From Ectothiorhodospira sp. BSL-9 (GTDB lineage Bacteria > Pseudomonadota > Gammaproteobacteria > Ectothiorhodospirales > Ectothiorhodospiraceae): a DNA stretch of 64,000 bases. The stretch covers positions 186,001-250,000 of the forward strand of contig NZ_CP011994.1 of assembly GCF_001632845.1 (NCBI RefSeq), read 5' to 3'. Within the stretch, counting starts at the first letter, position 1. Each line of letters begins with the position of its first letter. Position numbers and translations under genes: made by a program. The notes under the pieces were generated by a model. The model did not search any database and had not been told where the DNA came from. It saw only the letters and a program-made list of their open reading frames with translations. This document shows positions 20,061-31,756 of the stretch, piece after piece.

Positions 20061-20111
20061 GCGCGCACACCCTCGGGCTGTCCTTGCGGACGCGTCCGAG
20101 GGTGTGCGCGC
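20061..20111. repeat. 16-bp perfect inverted repeat in the lon-hupB intergenic region
   Basis: The 339-bp gap between hupB and lon holds the hupB promoter region and a strong hairpin. Its arms, 20061-20076 and 20096-20111, are perfect complements, and its 19-nt loop itself contains a GTCC/GGAC stem. There is no T-run downstream of lon, so simple intrinsic termination is not obvious. Nothing else in the gap could be assigned. Confidence 0.7.
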
Positions 20112-20144
20112 AGGCAACTCCCGACAAAAGGCCTGAGTCAGGCG

Positions 20145-22583
20145 TTAGTGATGCGGCACGCGGCCTGTGGATCCCTTACCGGCGGGCTTGCCTGCCACCT
20201 CCGGTTTCTCCGGCGCCTCTTCCTCGGCGCCAGCCGGGCGCTCCTTGAGCGCGATGGCCAGTACCTCGTCAATCCAGCGCACCGGGCGGATATCCAGACG
20301 GCTCTTGATGTTCTTGGGGATGTCCGCCAGATCCTTCTCGTTCTCATGAGGAATCAGCACCGTCTCGATACCGCCCCGGTGGGCCGCCAGCAGCTTCTCC
20401 TTGAGGCCGCCGATGGGCAGCACCTCGCCCCGCAGGGTGATCTCCCCGGTCATGGCCACATCGGAGCGCACCGGAATCCCCGTGAGCGACGAGACGATGG
20501 CTGTACACATGCCAATACCGGCGCTGGGGCCATCCTTGGGCGTAGCACCCTCGGGCACGTGGATGTGGATGTCCTTCTTCTCGTGGAAGTCCTCGGCGAT
20601 ACCCAGGGTCTGGCAACGACTGCGCACCACGGTCATGGCTGCCTGGATGGACTCCTGCATCACGTCTCCGAGTTTGCCGGTATGGATGCACTTGCCCTTG
20701 CCGGGAACCACGGCCGCTTCGATGGTGAGCAATTCGCCACCCACCTCGGTCCAGGCCAGACCGGTCACCTGCCCCACCTGATCGTGCTCCTCGGCCACGC
20801 CGTAGCGGAAACGCCGCACCCCCAGGTACTTGTCCAGGTTCTTGGGCGAGACCACCGTCTTGCGGTCCGAGGCCTTGATCAGATGGGTCTTCACCACCTT
20901 GCGGCAAATCTTGGAGATCTCCCGCTCCAGGTTACGCACGCCCGACTCCCGGGTGTAGTACCGCACGATGTCGCGGATGGCGGCCTCACTGATGGTCAAC
21001 TCGTCCTCCTTGAGGCCGTTGTTCTTCACCTGCTTGGGCACCAGGTAGTTCTGGGCGATATTCGTCTTCTCATCCTCCGTATAGCCGGGCAGACGGATCA
21101 CCTCCATGCGGTCCAGCAACGGGCCGGGGATATTCATGCTGTTGGCCGTGGCCACGAACATGGTGTCCGACAGATCGAAGTCCACCTCCAGGTAATGATC
21201 CGCAAAGGTGCTGTTCTGCTCGGGGTCCAGCACTTCCAGCAGGGCCGAAGCCGGGTCGCCCCGGAAATCCATGGCCATCTTGTCGATCTCATCCAGCAGG
21301 AACAGCGGATTGCGCGTACCTGCCTTCGCCAGGTTCTGCACGATCTTGCCCGGCAGGGCACCGATATAAGTGCGCCGGTGACCGCGGATCTCGGCCTCGT
21401 CGCGCACCCCGCCCAGGGACATGCGGGTGAACTTGCGATTGGTGGCCCGGGCGATGGAGCGCCCCAGGGAGGTCTTGCCTACCCCCGGCGGGCCCACCAG
21501 GCACAGGATGGGGCCCTTGAGCTTGCGCACACGCTGCTGCACGGCCAGGTACTCGAGGATGCGCTCCTTCACCTTCTCCAGACCGTAGTGGTCCTCGTCC
21601 AGAACCCGCTGGGCCTCCTCGATGTCGTTGCGCACCTTGGTGCGCTTCTTCCACGGCACGTTGGCCAGCCACTCCACGTAGTTGCGCACCACCGTGGCCT
21701 CGGCCGACATGGGTGACATCATCTTGAGCTTGTTGAGTTCGTTCTGGGCCTTCTGCTTGGCCTCCTTGGGCATGCCGGCCTTTTCCACCCGGCGCTGCAG
21801 TTCCTCGAACTCGTTGGGGGCATCTTCCAGGTCGCCCAGCTCCTTCTGGATGGCCTTCATCTGCTCATTGAGATAGTACTCCCGCTGGCTCTTCTCCATC
21901 TGCTGCTTCACGCGGCCGCGGATGCGTTTCTCGATCTGCAGGATGTCGATCTCCCCTTCGATCAGGGACATCAGATGCTCGAGGCGAGTGCGCACGTCAT
22001 CCACCTCGAGGATCTTCTGCTTCTCCTCGATCTTCAGGGACATGTGCGCGGCGATGGTGTCAGCCAGGCGCGCAGCGTCCTCGATGCCCGCCAGGGAGGT
22101 GAGGATCTCGGGTGGGATCTTCTTGTTGAGCTTCACATACTGATCGAAGAGATTGAGCACCGAGCGCGTGAGCACTTCCATCTCCCGCTCGTCGACGCTG
22201 GTCTCCTGAGGGATCATGGAAATCTGCGCAGAGAAATGCTCCTCGCCATCGGTGAGTTCCATCACCCGCGCCCGCTCTGAGCCCTCCACCAGGACCTTGA
22301 TGGTCCCATCGGGCAGCTTGAGCAGTTGCAGGATGGTGGACAGGGTACCCACCCGGTGAATCTCTTTCGCCGAGGGCTCGTCCACCTCGGCGCTCTTCTG
22401 GGCTACCAGAAGGATCTGCTTGTTGTTTTCCATGGCGGTGTCCAGCGCACGAATGGACTTCTCGCGACCTACGAAGAGCGGGATCACCATATGGGGATAG
22501 ACCACCACATCCCGCAGCGGCAGGACGGGCACCGTCTGGATGGGCTCGTTGGTGGCTGCTTGGGTCTTCTGTTCGTTATCCAT
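20145..22583 (-). CDS. lon: ATP-dependent endopeptidase Lon
   Basis: From the ATG at 22583 the protein is 812 residues. It has the LON substrate-binding domain ([19 protein letters not shown]), an AAA+ module (Walker [16 protein letters not shown], Walker [11 protein letters not shown]) and the Ser-Lys protease domain with the catalytic serine in [11 protein letters not shown]. It degrades damaged and regulatory proteins. The tail is rich in Ala, Glu, Pro and Lys. A heat-shock-type promoter lies about 85-110 bp upstream. Confidence 0.96.
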   Translation of the reverse strand: MDNEQKTQAATNEPIQTVPVLPLRDVVVYPHMVIPLFVGREKSIRALDTAMENNKQILLVAQKSAEVDEPSAKEIHRVGTLSTILQLLKLPDGTIKVLVEGSERARVMELTDGEEHFSAQISMIPQETSVDEREMEVLTRSVLNLFDQYVKLNKKIPPEILTSLAGIEDAARLADTIAAHMSLKIEEKQKILEVDDVRTRLEHLMSLIEGEIDILQIEKRIRGRVKQQMEKSQREYYLNEQMKAIQKELGDLEDAPNEFEELQRRVEKAGMPKEAKQKAQNELNKLKMMSPMSAEATVVRNYVEWLANVPWKKRTKVRNDIEEAQRVLDEDHYGLEKVKERILEYLAVQQRVRKLKGPILCLVGPPGVGKTSLGRSIARATNRKFTRMSLGGVRDEAEIRGHRRTYIGALPGKIVQNLAKAGTRNPLFLLDEIDKMAMDFRGDPASALLEVLDPEQNSTFADHYLEVDFDLSDTMFVATANSMNIPGPLLDRMEVIRLPGYTEDEKTNIAQNYLVPKQVKNNGLKEDELTISEAAIRDIVRYYTRESGVRNLEREISKICRKVVKTHLIKASDRKTVVSPKNLDKYLGVRRFRYGVAEEHDQVGQVTGLAWTEVGGELLTIEAAVVPGKGKCIHTGKLGDVMQESIQAAMTVVRSRCQTLGIAEDFHEKKDIHIHVPEGATPKDGPSAGIGMCTAIVSSLTGIPVRSDVAMTGEITLRGEVLPIGGLKEKLLAAHRGGIETVLIPHENEKDLADIPKNIKSRLDIRPVRWIDEVLAIALKERPAGAEEEAPEKPEVAGKPAGKGSTGRVPHH

Positions 22584-22664
22584 GGTGCTTGGGTCTCGTC
22601 TGGATTCGGTATGGGCCCCCGCCGATCCACGGCGCGCGGGGGTGGCACGCGCCAATACCTTATT

Positions 22665-22692
22665 TGATGGGTATGTTAACGGCGAATTCAAG
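22665..22692 (-). promoter_or_regulatory. sigma-32-like heat shock promoter of lon
   Basis: On the minus strand CTTGAAT (22692-22686) is followed after 14 bases by CCCATCA (22671-22665). This fits the heat-shock consensus CTTGAA / CCCATNT and resembles the E. coli lon promoter layout. It is read directly from sequence; activity is inferred. Confidence 0.7.
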
Positions 22693-22791
22693 GACCAAAG
22701 GAAAAAAAGCCGGAAATTCCAGCCTGGGAGGGTCAAAACGAGGGAAAAGGGGGTGAATTTTTGAGGGGAAGGGTACGGCTGCCCAGTAAGG

Positions 22792-22857
22792 GGGGACAGA
22801 TAACCAACAATAGGGGACAGATTTCAATCTGTCCCCTATTGTTGGTTATCTGTCCCC
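22792..22857. repeat. 32-bp-arm perfect palindrome between clpX and lon
   Basis: Arms 22792-22823 and 22826-22857 are exact reverse complements with only TC between them. Each arm itself contains the unit GGGGACAGAT twice, so four copies of the unit are present. GGGGACAGAT-type units are known as dispersed REP-like elements in gammaproteobacteria. It may also act as a transcript-stabilising or terminating hairpin after clpX. Confidence 0.9.
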
Positions 22858-22878
22858 ACACGCCGCCAAAGGCAGCGG

Positions 22879-24153
22879 TCAGTCCGACGCGGCCTTCTGG
22901 TAGTCGGAGTTCTCGTAGATCAGGTAGGGCTTGGCGTCCCCCATGATCACTGCATCATCGATGACCACCTTGGAGACATTCTCCGTGGAGGGGATCTCGT
23001 ACATGCTGTCCAGGAGTACCTGCTCCAGAATGGTCCGCAGGCCGCGGGCGCCCGTCTTGCGCTCCATGGCCTTTTTGGCCACGGCACGCAGGGCATCCTC
23101 GCGGAACTCGATCTCCACCCCTTCCATCTCGAACAGCTTGCGATACTGCTTGGTCAGGGCGTTCTTGGGCTCGGTGAGGATCCGGATCAGGGCATCTGAA
23201 TCCAGCTCCTCCAGCGTGGCCACCAAAGGCAGCCGACCCACGAACTCGGGGATCAGACCGAACTTGACCAGATCCTCCGGCTCCACGCCAAACAGCACCT
23301 GGGAACTGGAACGGGATTCGTCCTTGGCCTTCACCTCGGCAGAGAAGCCGATACCACCCTTCTCGGTGCGGTCCCGAATGACCTTTTCCAGGCCGGAGAA
23401 TGCCCCGCCCACGATGAACAGGATGTTGCGCGTGTCCACCTGCAGGAATTCCTGCTGCGGATGCTTGCGGCCACCTTGGGGCGGCACCGAAGCCACGGTG
23501 CCCTCGATCAGCTTCAGGAGTGCCTGCTGCACCCCTTCGCCGGATACATCACGGGTGATGGAGGGGTTGTCGGACTTGCGGGAGATCTTGTCGATCTCAT
23601 CGATGTAGACGATACCCGTCTGGGCCTTCTCCACATCGTAATCGCATTTTTGCAGCAGCTTCTGGATGATGTTCTCCACATCCTCGCCCACGTACCCCGC
23701 CTCGGTGAGGGTGGTGGCATCGGCGATGGTGAAGGGAACATTCAGCAGGCGGGCCAGGGTCTCGGCCAGCAGCGTCTTGCCCGAACCGGTGGGGCCAACG
23801 AGCAGGATGTTACTCTTGGCCAGCTCCACGTCGTCCTTGCCGCTCTTGGCTTCCAGACGCTTGTAATGGTTGTACACGGCCACGGAGAGGATCTTCTTGG
23901 CCCGCTCCTGACCAATCACGTATTCGTCGAGGATCTGGTTGATCTCGAGGGGCGTGGGAAGTTTGCTGCCTGACGCAGCTGCCTGCTCCTGCATCTCCTC
24001 ACGGATGATGTCGTTGCACAGTTCCACGCATTCGTCGCAGATGAACACGGACGGACCCGCGATCAGCTTCCGCACCTCATGCTGGCTCTTGCCGCAGAAG
24101 GAGCAATAAAGCAGTTTCCCGCTGTCCGAATCCTTGCCTTTGTTGTCGCTCAT
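22879..24153 (-). CDS. clpX: ATP-dependent Clp protease ATP-binding subunit ClpX
   Basis: From the ATG at 24153 (GAGGT 5 bases upstream) the protein is 424 residues, the same length as in E. coli. It has the zinc-binding domain with two CxxC pairs (CSFC; CDEC), Walker [13 protein letters not shown], Walker [12 protein letters not shown] and the ClpP-binding IGF-type loop (GIGFSAEV). It unfolds substrates for ClpP. It lies 112 bp downstream of clpP. Confidence 0.97.
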   Translation of the reverse strand: MSDNKGKDSDSGKLLYCSFCGKSQHEVRKLIAGPSVFICDECVELCNDIIREEMQEQAAASGSKLPTPLEINQILDEYVIGQERAKKILSVAVYNHYKRLEAKSGKDDVELAKSNILLVGPTGSGKTLLAETLARLLNVPFTIADATTLTEAGYVGEDVENIIQKLLQKCDYDVEKAQTGIVYIDEIDKISRKSDNPSITRDVSGEGVQQALLKLIEGTVASVPPQGGRKHPQQEFLQVDTRNILFIVGGAFSGLEKVIRDRTEKGGIGFSAEVKAKDESRSSSQVLFGVEPEDLVKFGLIPEFVGRLPLVATLEELDSDALIRILTEPKNALTKQYRKLFEMEGVEIEFREDALRAVAKKAMERKTGARGLRTILEQVLLDSMYEIPSTENVSKVVIDDAVIMGDAKPYLIYENSDYQKAASD

Positions 24154-24265
24154 CGCCGACCTCAATTCGTACCGTTCGGTTACACCTTGCCCCTTTTAAC
24201 AGCAGGATGCAAGCCGCACGCGGGCAGGGTTATTGGTTGCCGGGGCGCGCCCCGGCAACCGGCTG

Positions 24266-24913
24266 TCAGGACTTGGCGGGCGGCGTGCGGACGTCGAGCA
24301 CCTTGTCCACGATGCCGTACTCCCGGCTCTCCGGGCCACTCAGGAAACGGTCCCGCTCGGTATCGTCGGCGATACGCTCGATGGACTGCCCCGTGTGGTG
24401 GGCCAGGATGCCATTGAGCTGATCCCGAACCTTGAGGATTTCCCGGGCATGGATATCGATGTCCGTGGCCTGCCCCTGGAAACCACCCAGAGGCTGGTGG
24501 ATCATCACCCGCGAATGGGGCAGGCAGTAACGCTTGCCCTTGGCACCACCGGCCAACAGGACGGCACCCATGCTGGCAGCCTGGCCGATGCACAGGGTGC
24601 TCACGTCAGGCTTGATGAACTGCATGGTGTCGTAGATGGCCAGGCCAGCGGTGACCACGCCGCCCGGGGAATTAATGTAAAGGCTGATGTCCTTGTCGGG
24701 ATTCTCCGACTCAAGGAACAGCATCTGGGCCACAATCACGTTGGCCATGTAGTCTTCCACCGGACCCACGGCGAAGATCACCCGCTCCTTGAGCAGGCGT
24801 GAGTAGATATCGTAAGCGCGTTCGCCCCGGGCGGTCTGTTCGACCACCATGGGCACCAGGTTCAGGGCCCGGGTATCCTGGGCCCCACCACTTGTCAAAC
24901 CGTCATCTTGCAT
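24266..24913 (-). CDS. clpP: ATP-dependent Clp protease proteolytic subunit ClpP
   Basis: The 215-residue serine peptidase has the catalytic serine in [13 protein letters not shown], histidine in [13 protein letters not shown] and the aspartate further on. Starting at 24913, its ATG overlaps the tig stop by one base (TGATG), with AGGAGA a little upstream. It forms the tetradecameric chamber served by ClpX. Confidence 0.97.
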   Translation of the reverse strand: MQDDGLTSGGAQDTRALNLVPMVVEQTARGERAYDIYSRLLKERVIFAVGPVEDYMANVIVAQMLFLESENPDKDISLYINSPGGVVTAGLAIYDTMQFIKPDVSTLCIGQAASMGAVLLAGGAKGKRYCLPHSRVMIHQPLGGFQGQATDIDIHAREILKVRDQLNGILAHHTGQSIERIADDTERDRFLSGPESREYGIVDKVLDVRTPPAKS

Positions 24914-26223
24914 CAGGCCTGATTCTCCTGGGAAGGATTCATGAGGGCGTCGAAACTCATGGGTTCGTCGCTGACCTCGCACTGGGACAGCACCCATTCG
25001 ACCACCTGCTGCTCAAGCACCATGGCTTCCAATCCGCTCATGGCCTGCTTGTTACTACGATAGTAGCTGATCACTTGCTGCGGATCTTCATAACCGGCGG
25101 CCATGGCCTCCAGCTCGGCGGTGACCTTGTCCTGGTCCACCTTGATATCGTGCTGACGAACGATCTCGCGGATCACCAGTCCCAGGCCAACGCGGCGCTC
25201 GGCATCTGCCTTGAACTGCTCGTCGGGCAGCTGCGGGGCACCTTCCTGATTCATGCCGTAGCGGGCCTGAGTCTGCTCGCGCAGGCGGTTGATCTCTTCC
25301 TGCACGATGGCGGAAGGCAGATCCACGGAGTTGCGCTCCAGCAAGGCGTCCATGACCTGGTCCTTGACCCGGGCCTTGACGGCCTGGCCCATCTCACGGG
25401 ACATATTGCTCTTCACTTCCTCGCGCAGCTTCTCGATGCCGCCCTCTTCCACACCGAAGGCCTTGGCAAATTCTTCGTTCAGCTCCGGCAGGGAGGCCTC
25501 CTGGACCTTCTTCACGGTGAGCGCAAACTCGGCCGTGCGCCCTGCCAGGTGTTCGGCCGGGTAATCCTCGGGGAAGTTCACCTCGATGGTCTTTTCCTCA
25601 CCAGGGGTCACGCCAGGCAGCTGGTCTTCAAAGTCTTTGATCATGCGACCCTGGCCCAGTTCAATCGGCACATCCTCGGCCTCGCCACCTTCAAAGGCCT
25701 CGCCGTCCAGCGTGCCCTTGAAGTCCACGACCACCTGATCACCCTCGGCAGCGGGGCGTTCCACATCCACCCACTCGCGGCGCTGCTTGCGCAGGGACTC
25801 GATCACCTTGTCCACGTCCGCCTCGGCAATCTCCACCTGAGGACGCTTGATCTGGGCGCCGGACATGTCGGCAGGCTGCACCTCGGGGAACACCTCGAAG
25901 GTGGCCACGTATTCCAGCGGCTGACCCGCCTCCATGGACTGGGGCTCAATGTCGGGGGTGCCGGCGGGAATGATGCTCTCCTGGGCCAGCGCCTCCTGAT
26001 AGGAGGACTGCAGGATCTCGCCCAGAACTTCCTGATAGACACCTTCGCCGTAGCGCTTCTGCACGACCTTGAGGGGCACCTTGCCGGGACGGAAACCATC
26101 GATGCGCACGCGCTTGACCAGCGACTTGAGGCGACGATCCACCTCTTCCTGAATGCGCTCGGCAGGCACCTGCACCGTCATCCGCCGCTCCAGGTTGCTC
26201 AGGGACTCCACTGATACTTGCAT
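24913..26223 (-). CDS. tig: trigger factor
   Basis: The 436-residue chaperone has the ribosome-binding N-domain with GFRPGKVP, an FKBP-type PPIase domain around residues 155-245 ([17 protein letters not shown]) and the helical C-domain. It binds nascent chains at the ribosome exit. It heads the tig-clpP-clpX-lon run, downstream of a tRNA-Leu gene. Confidence 0.97.
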   Translation of the reverse strand: MQVSVESLSNLERRMTVQVPAERIQEEVDRRLKSLVKRVRIDGFRPGKVPLKVVQKRYGEGVYQEVLGEILQSSYQEALAQESIIPAGTPDIEPQSMEAGQPLEYVATFEVFPEVQPADMSGAQIKRPQVEIAEADVDKVIESLRKQRREWVDVERPAAEGDQVVVDFKGTLDGEAFEGGEAEDVPIELGQGRMIKDFEDQLPGVTPGEEKTIEVNFPEDYPAEHLAGRTAEFALTVKKVQEASLPELNEEFAKAFGVEEGGIEKLREEVKSNMSREMGQAVKARVKDQVMDALLERNSVDLPSAIVQEEINRLREQTQARYGMNQEGAPQLPDEQFKADAERRVGLGLVIREIVRQHDIKVDQDKVTAELEAMAAGYEDPQQVISYYRSNKQAMSGLEAMVLEQQVVEWVLSQCEVSDEPMSFDALMNPSQENQA

Positions 26224-26334
26224 GGAATGAAAACCTCTTCGCCTCTAAATTTTCGAATCTTGAGTCGTGGCAAACCCGGCGTCCATCGGGGCGCCTTGCA
26301 GCCACTGCGGGCTCGACTTGCCAAACGCGTAAAA

Positions 26335-26420
26335 TGGTGCGAAAGGAGAGACTCGAACTCTCACGGGTTTTCCCCACTGGAACCTAAATCCAGCGCGTCT
26401 ACCAGTTCCGCCACTTTCGC
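26335..26420 (-). tRNA. tRNA-Leu (TAG)
   Basis: This 86-nt class II tRNA has a long variable arm, acceptor GCGAAAG / CTTTCGC, the seven-base anticodon loop TTTAGGT giving TAG, and an encoded CCA. Confidence 0.95.
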
Positions 26421-26509
26421 ATGCATCCATTACCAACCGTGCAAACCGGGGATTATACAAGCACGCCACACGCACTATAACCCATTGCGCCGCCTGTGCC
26501 GCAGATACG

Positions 26510-26537
26510 AAAAGGCCCGGCATGCGCCGGGCCTTTT
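26510..26537 (-). terminator. rho-independent terminator downstream of tRNA-Lys
   Basis: The stem AAAAGGCCCGG / CCGGGCCTTTT with a short loop and T-rich 3' side on either strand lies between tRNA-Lys and tRNA-Leu. It should end the Pro-Arg-His-Lys transcript. Confidence 0.85.
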
Positions 26538-26551
26538 CGAAACACGCAAAA

Positions 26552-26627
26552 TGGTGGGCCGTGAAGGACTTGAACCTTCAACCAATGGATTAAGAGTCCA
26601 CTGCTCTACCAATTGAGCTAACGGCCC
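26552..26627 (-). tRNA. tRNA-Lys (CTT)
   Basis: This is a 76-nt cloverleaf with acceptor GGGCCGT / ACGGCCC, anticodon loop CTCTTAA giving CTT, and an encoded CCA. Confidence 0.95.
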
Positions 26628-26686
26628 GTCTGACTGGTACCCGTTTCCGGGTTACTGCCAGGGTCGCCAGATACCCTGTCAGAAGA

Positions 26687-26763
26687 TGGGGTGGCCGACG
26701 GGGCTCGAACCCGCGACAACCGGAATCACAATCCGGGACTCTACCATCTGAGCTACGGCCACC
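26687..26763 (-). tRNA. tRNA-His (GTG)
   Basis: This is a 77-nt cloverleaf including the extra 5' G (-1) that pairs with C73, as is specific to tRNA-His. The anticodon is GTG and CCA is encoded. Confidence 0.95.
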
Positions 26764-26799
26764 ATCATTTCTCAACACTGCCACCGGTCACCCGGCAAA

Positions 26800-26876
26800 T
26801 GGCGCGCCCGGCAGGACTCGAACCTGCAACCCTCGGCTTAGAAGGCCGATGCTCTATCCAGTTGAGCTACGGGCGC
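26800..26876 (-). tRNA. tRNA-Arg (TCT)
   Basis: This is a 77-nt cloverleaf with acceptor GCGCCCG / CGGGCGC, anticodon TCT in the loop CTTCTAA and an encoded CCA. Confidence 0.95.
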
Positions 26877-26903
26877 GGAGTCCACGCATCCTCCGGGTCT
26901 TTA

Positions 26904-26980
26904 TGGTCGGGGTAGAGGGATTCGAACCCCCGACATCCTGCTCCCAAAGCAGGCGCGCTACCAGACTGCGCTATACCCCG
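26904..26980 (-). tRNA. tRNA-Pro (TGG)
   Basis: This is a 77-nt cloverleaf with acceptor CGGGGTA / TACCCCG, anticodon TGG in the loop TTTGGGA and an encoded CCA. It is the first gene of a Pro-Arg-His-Lys cluster read leftwards. Confidence 0.95.
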
Positions 26981-27067
26981 GATATCCCAACCTCGCAAAC
27001 AGCCAAGGCGACGCGGAAGCCGTGGATATTAAACCCATATTTCCACCGCGTCAATGCGCGAACCGGG

Positions 27068-27826
27068 TCAATCCCCTCCGGCACGCAGCATGCGCTTGCG
27101 CCGCCAGCGCAACAACGCCAGGCCCGGGCCGGACAGGGCATAGATCAGGAACCCGGTCCACAGCACCTTGGGTGGATCCAGGGCCGTGAGCATCACCGCG
27201 AACAGCATCCCCAGCACCACGAAAAAGGGCACGCGATGGCGAAAATCCATGTCCTTGAAACTGAAGTAGGTGAGATTGCTCACCATGGCCGCACCACTGA
27301 GCACGGTGAGCAGCAAGGCGAGCAGCACCAGGTCCTGACCCGCAAAGCCCAGCTCATTCCACACCCACACCATCCCCATGAGCACGGCGGCCGCCGACGG
27401 GCTCGGCAAACCCTGGAAAAAGCGCTTATCGGAACTGCCCGCCTTCACGTTGAACCGGGCCAGACGCAGGGCGGTGGCAGCGGCATAGAAAAAGGCCACC
27501 ACCCAGCCCAGTTGCCCCAGCCCCGACAGGGCCCACAAATAGATGATGATGGCTGGCGCCACACCAAAGGAGACCATGTCCGCCAGGGAGTCGTACTCGG
27601 CCCCGAAGGCGGTCTGGGTCTGGGTCATGCGGGCCACGCGCCCATCCACGCCATCCAGGATCATGGCCACGAAGATCGCCACCGCCGCAGCAGTGAACTG
27701 CCCCTCAAAGGCGGCAATAATGCCGTAAAAGCCGGCAAACAGCGCCCCCGTGGTGAACAGGTTGGGCAGCAGGTAGATACCGCGCCGCCGCTCCCGGGGG
27801 GGGGTTGTCTCAGCCTCGTCGTTCAC
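27068..27826 (-). CDS. pssA: CDP-diacylglycerol--serine O-phosphatidyltransferase
   Basis: This 252-residue multi-span membrane protein has the CDP-alcohol phosphatidyltransferase motif DGVDGRVAR...G...DSLAD with all the aspartates. It makes phosphatidylserine from CDP-diacylglycerol and serine. Its GTG start overlaps the stop of the upstream Psd-like gene (GTGA), so the two are probably coupled. Confidence 0.93.
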   Translation of the reverse strand: MNDEAETTPPRERRRGIYLLPNLFTTGALFAGFYGIIAAFEGQFTAAAVAIFVAMILDGVDGRVARMTQTQTAFGAEYDSLADMVSFGVAPAIIIYLWALSGLGQLGWVVAFFYAAATALRLARFNVKAGSSDKRFFQGLPSPSAAAVLMGMVWVWNELGFAGQDLVLLALLLTVLSGAAMVSNLTYFSFKDMDFRHRVPFFVVLGMLFAVMLTALDPPKVLWTGFLIYALSGPGLALLRWRRKRMLRAGGD

Positions 27827-28458
27827 GACTCGGCATCCTGCTTTTTATGGACCAGCGTGGCCATCACATCCGTCGCCGCACGCAAGCGCTGGCCCGGTTG
27901 CACCTCGGCACGAGACGTGGGCGGCAGGTAAACCTGCACCAACCGTCCAAACCCCAGAAAGCCGCAACGACGACTCTGGCCCAGGCGATCGCCGCTACCG
28001 GCCATGCAATTGAACACATGCGGCCAGGAACGGCACTGCATGGCCACCACCACATCATCCCCCTCGTCGGTCTTCAACCAGACAGCCAGATGCCCACTGG
28101 CATCCACGGCATTGTCGGTCTTGCGACGGAAGAATTGCTGCACCCGGCACTCCACCGGGCTGTACATATTGAACTCCCCCCACCCGTTCTGGCGCAGGGT
28201 AATACACAACGCCGGGCGCTCCAGAAACGGGTCGTGGCACTCGTCCACGGCCGTCACACGGGCATCCAGCGGACTGAAAACGGCCAGCGGGCGGGAAGGT
28301 GTATCCCGCCCCCGGTTGCGAAACACAAAAAAGCCGCCCAGCAGCAACAGCCACGTGGGGGCGGCCCATACGCCCAAAAACAAATGCGCCACGGCCACCA
28401 ACACGGCCAGCAGCGCAAGATAGGCACGTCCTTCCGGAGCAATGGGTAACATGATCAT
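27823..28458 (-). CDS. phosphatidylserine decarboxylase-like protein lacking the cleavage serine
   Basis: About 211 residues. Two N-terminal hydrophobic segments are followed by a PSD-type barrel (FSPLDARVTAVDE, NMYSPVECRV, GFLGFGRLVQVYLPP). In active family members of this short type the last motif reads FGS, and that serine becomes the pyruvoyl group. Here the codon at 27943-27945 is CGG (Arg), so self-maturation by the known route looks impossible. Coupling to pssA still argues for a role in phospholipid synthesis. The start could also be GTG at 28473 or ATG at 28452. Confidence 0.7.
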   Translation of the reverse strand: MIMLPIAPEGRAYLALLAVLVAVAHLFLGVWAAPTWLLLLGGFFVFRNRGRDTPSRPLAVFSPLDARVTAVDECHDPFLERPALCITLRQNGWGEFNMYSPVECRVQQFFRRKTDNAVDASGHLAVWLKTDEGDDVVVAMQCRSWPHVFNCMAGSGDRLGQSRRCGFLGFGRLVQVYLPPTSRAEVQPGQRLRAATDVMATLVHKKQDAES

Positions 28459-28500
28459 CCCGGCCCCGGGCACGCGGCGCGCACCCGGGGCGTTGAGGCT

Positions 28501-29547
<1,047 letters not shown>

Positions 29548-29564
29548 TTAGAGGGAAAGAGCAA

Positions 29565-30059
29565 TCAGAGTTTAAGAGCCACGTCGCCACGGGCAATGCC
29601 CATGACGCCGGAGCGCACCACCTCGATCACCTCGAAGTGGCACATGGATTCCACGAAGGCGTCCAGTTTGTCACTGTCGCCGGTGAGTTCCACCACGTAG
29701 GTGGCAGCGCTCACGTCGATGATGTGACCGCGGAAGATCTCGGCCAGGCGCATCACCTCGGCCCGCTGATCGGCATCCTGCACCTTGAGCTTGATGAGCA
29801 TCATCTCCCGCTCGATGTGCCGGTGCTCGGTCAGATCCAGCAGCTTGACCACGTCCACCAGCTTGTTGAGCTGCTTGGTGATCTGCTCGATCACCTGATC
29901 CGACCCCCGGGTCACCAGGGTCAGCCGGGACAGGGTGGGATCTTCGGTGGGCGCAACGGTCAGCGACTCGATATTGTAGCCACGGGCCGAGAACAGACCA
30001 GCCACCCGGGAGAGGGCGCCGGACTCGTTTTCCATCAGGATTGAAATAATATGTCGCAT
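29565..30059 (-). CDS. ilvN: acetolactate synthase small (regulatory) subunit
   Basis: The 164-residue protein has an ACT domain at the N-terminus (ISILMENESGALSRVAGLFSARGYNIESL) that binds valine for feedback control. The C-terminal half activates the catalytic subunit. It starts 2 bp after the ilvB stop. Some schemes would name it ilvH. Confidence 0.95.
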   Translation of the reverse strand: MRHIISILMENESGALSRVAGLFSARGYNIESLTVAPTEDPTLSRLTLVTRGSDQVIEQITKQLNKLVDVVKLLDLTEHRHIEREMMLIKLKVQDADQRAEVMRLAEIFRGHIIDVSAATYVVELTGDSDKLDAFVESMCHFEVIEVVRSGVMGIARGDVALKL

Positions 30060-30061
30060 GA

Positions 30062-31756
30062 TTACAGGAGGATCATTTCGTTCTGGCCCGCACCGGCCGG
30101 GATCATGGGGTAGACGTTCTCACTCTGGTCAGTGATGAAGTCCATGAAGACCAGACGATCCTTCATGTCCAGGGCCTCCTTGAGCGCCCCTTCCACGTCG
30201 CCCGGCGACTCAATGCGCATGCCCACGTGCCCGTAGGCCTCGGCCAGCTGCACGAAGTCCGGCAGGGCATCCATGTAGGACATGGCATAGCGCCCCTGAT
30301 AGAAGAACTCCTGCCACTGGCGCACCATACCCATGTAGCGGTTGTTCAGGGCCACCACCTTGATGGGCAGATGATACTGCAGGGCCGTGGACAACTCCTG
30401 AATGCACATCTGAATACTGGCCTCGCCGGTCACGCAGACCACGGTCTCGTCCCGGTGGGCCAGCTGGGTGCCGATGGCCGCCGGCAGGCCGAAGCCCATG
30501 GTGCCAAGCCCGCCGGAGTTGATCCAGCGATTGGGCTTGTCAAAGCCATAAAACTGGGCCGTCCACATCTGATGCTGCCCTACATCGGAGGTGACGAAGG
30601 CATCCCCCTTGGTCAGGCGATGCAGGGTCTCCAGCACGTACTGGGGCTTGATCAGCTCGCTCTCGCGGTCATATTTCAGGCAGTCCATGGAGCGCCATTC
30701 GTCGATCTGCTTCCACCAGTTCTCCAGCGGCTCGGGATCAGGGCGGCGCTCCCCGGCCTTGATCTCCTTGATCATGGCCTTGAGCACGCTGTCCACCTGA
30801 CCCACGATAGGCACATCCACCTTCACGTTCTTGGAGATGGAGGCCGGATCCACGTCCACATGGACGATGCGGGCGTTGGGGCAGAACTTCTCGATATTGC
30901 CTGTCACCCGGTCATCAAAGCGGGCACCAATGGCAATCAGCACGTCCGCGTGATGCATGGCCATATTGGCCTCGTAGGTGCCGTGCATCCCCAGCATGCC
31001 CATGAACTGCTTGTCTGACGAGGGGTAGGCGCCCAGACCCATCAGGGTGTTGGTGATGGGGTAATTCAGCAGACGGGTGAGTTCGGTCAGGGCCTTGGAG
31101 GCGTTGCTCAGGATCACCCCGCCGCCGCTATAGATCACCGGCTGACGGGCCGAGAGCATCAGGTCCACCGCGCGACGAATCTGACCCGGGTGCCCCTTCA
31201 CCGTGGGGTTGTAGGAGCGCATCTTGATGGAGCGCGGGTAATGGAACTCGCACTTGTCGGCGGTGATGTCCTTGGGGATGTCCACGACCACCGGCCCCGG
31301 GCGCCCGGTGGTGGCCACGTAGAAGGCCTTCTTGATGGTGGTGGCCAGGTCCTTCACGTCCTTGACCAGGAAGTTGTGCTTCACGCATGGGCGGGTGATG
31401 CCCACGGTATCCACTTCCTGGAAGGCATCGTTGCCGATCAGGCTGGTGGGCACCTGGCCACTGAAGACCACCAGGGGCACGGAGTCCATATAGGCATCGG
31501 CAATACCGGTGACCGCATTGGTGGCCCCGGGACCGGAGGTCACCAGCACCGCGCCGGGCCGGCCGGTGGACTTGGCATAGCCCTCGGCGGCGTGCACGGC
31601 GGCCTGTTCGTGGCGCACCAGGATGTGCTCCACCTTATCCTGGCGGTACAGGGCATCATAGATGTGCAGTACCGAACCGCCGGGATAACCGAACAACGTG
31701 TCGACATTTTCTTCCTGCAGACATCGGACAAATATCTCGGCGCCGGTCAATTCCAC
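30062..31756 (-). CDS. ilvB: acetolactate synthase large (catalytic) subunit
   Basis: I start at GTG 31756 because AGGAGA lies 8 bases upstream and the family N-terminus begins there, giving 564 residues. The ThDP glutamate is in [18 protein letters not shown] and the ThDP-Mg motif is near [15 protein letters not shown]...[12 protein letters not shown]. It condenses pyruvate for branched-chain amino acids. The 214 bp upstream separate it from divergent ychJ; I saw no clear attenuator there. Confidence 0.95.
   Translation of the reverse strand: MELTGAEIFVRCLQEENVDTLFGYPGGSVLHIYDALYRQDKVEHILVRHEQAAVHAAEGYAKSTGRPGAVLVTSGPGATNAVTGIADAYMDSVPLVVFSGQVPTSLIGNDAFQEVDTVGITRPCVKHNFLVKDVKDLATTIKKAFYVATTGRPGPVVVDIPKDITADKCEFHYPRSIKMRSYNPTVKGHPGQIRRAVDLMLSARQPVIYSGGGVILSNASKALTELTRLLNYPITNTLMGLGAYPSSDKQFMGMLGMHGTYEANMAMHHADVLIAIGARFDDRVTGNIEKFCPNARIVHVDVDPASISKNVKVDVPIVGQVDSVLKAMIKEIKAGERRPDPEPLENWWKQIDEWRSMDCLKYDRESELIKPQYVLETLHRLTKGDAFVTSDVGQHQMWTAQFYGFDKPNRWINSGGLGTMGFGLPAAIGTQLAHRDETVVCVTGEASIQMCIQELSTALQYHLPIKVVALNNRYMGMVRQWQEFFYQGRYAMSYMDALPDFVQLAEAYGHVGMRIESPGDVEGALKEALDMKDRLVFMDFITDQSENVYPMIPAGAGQNEMILL

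Noticed and set aside
22792-22857. Possible CRISPR-like repeat (GGGGACAGAT units)
   Set aside because: There are only two mirrored pairs, with no unique spacers and no cas genes anywhere in the window.
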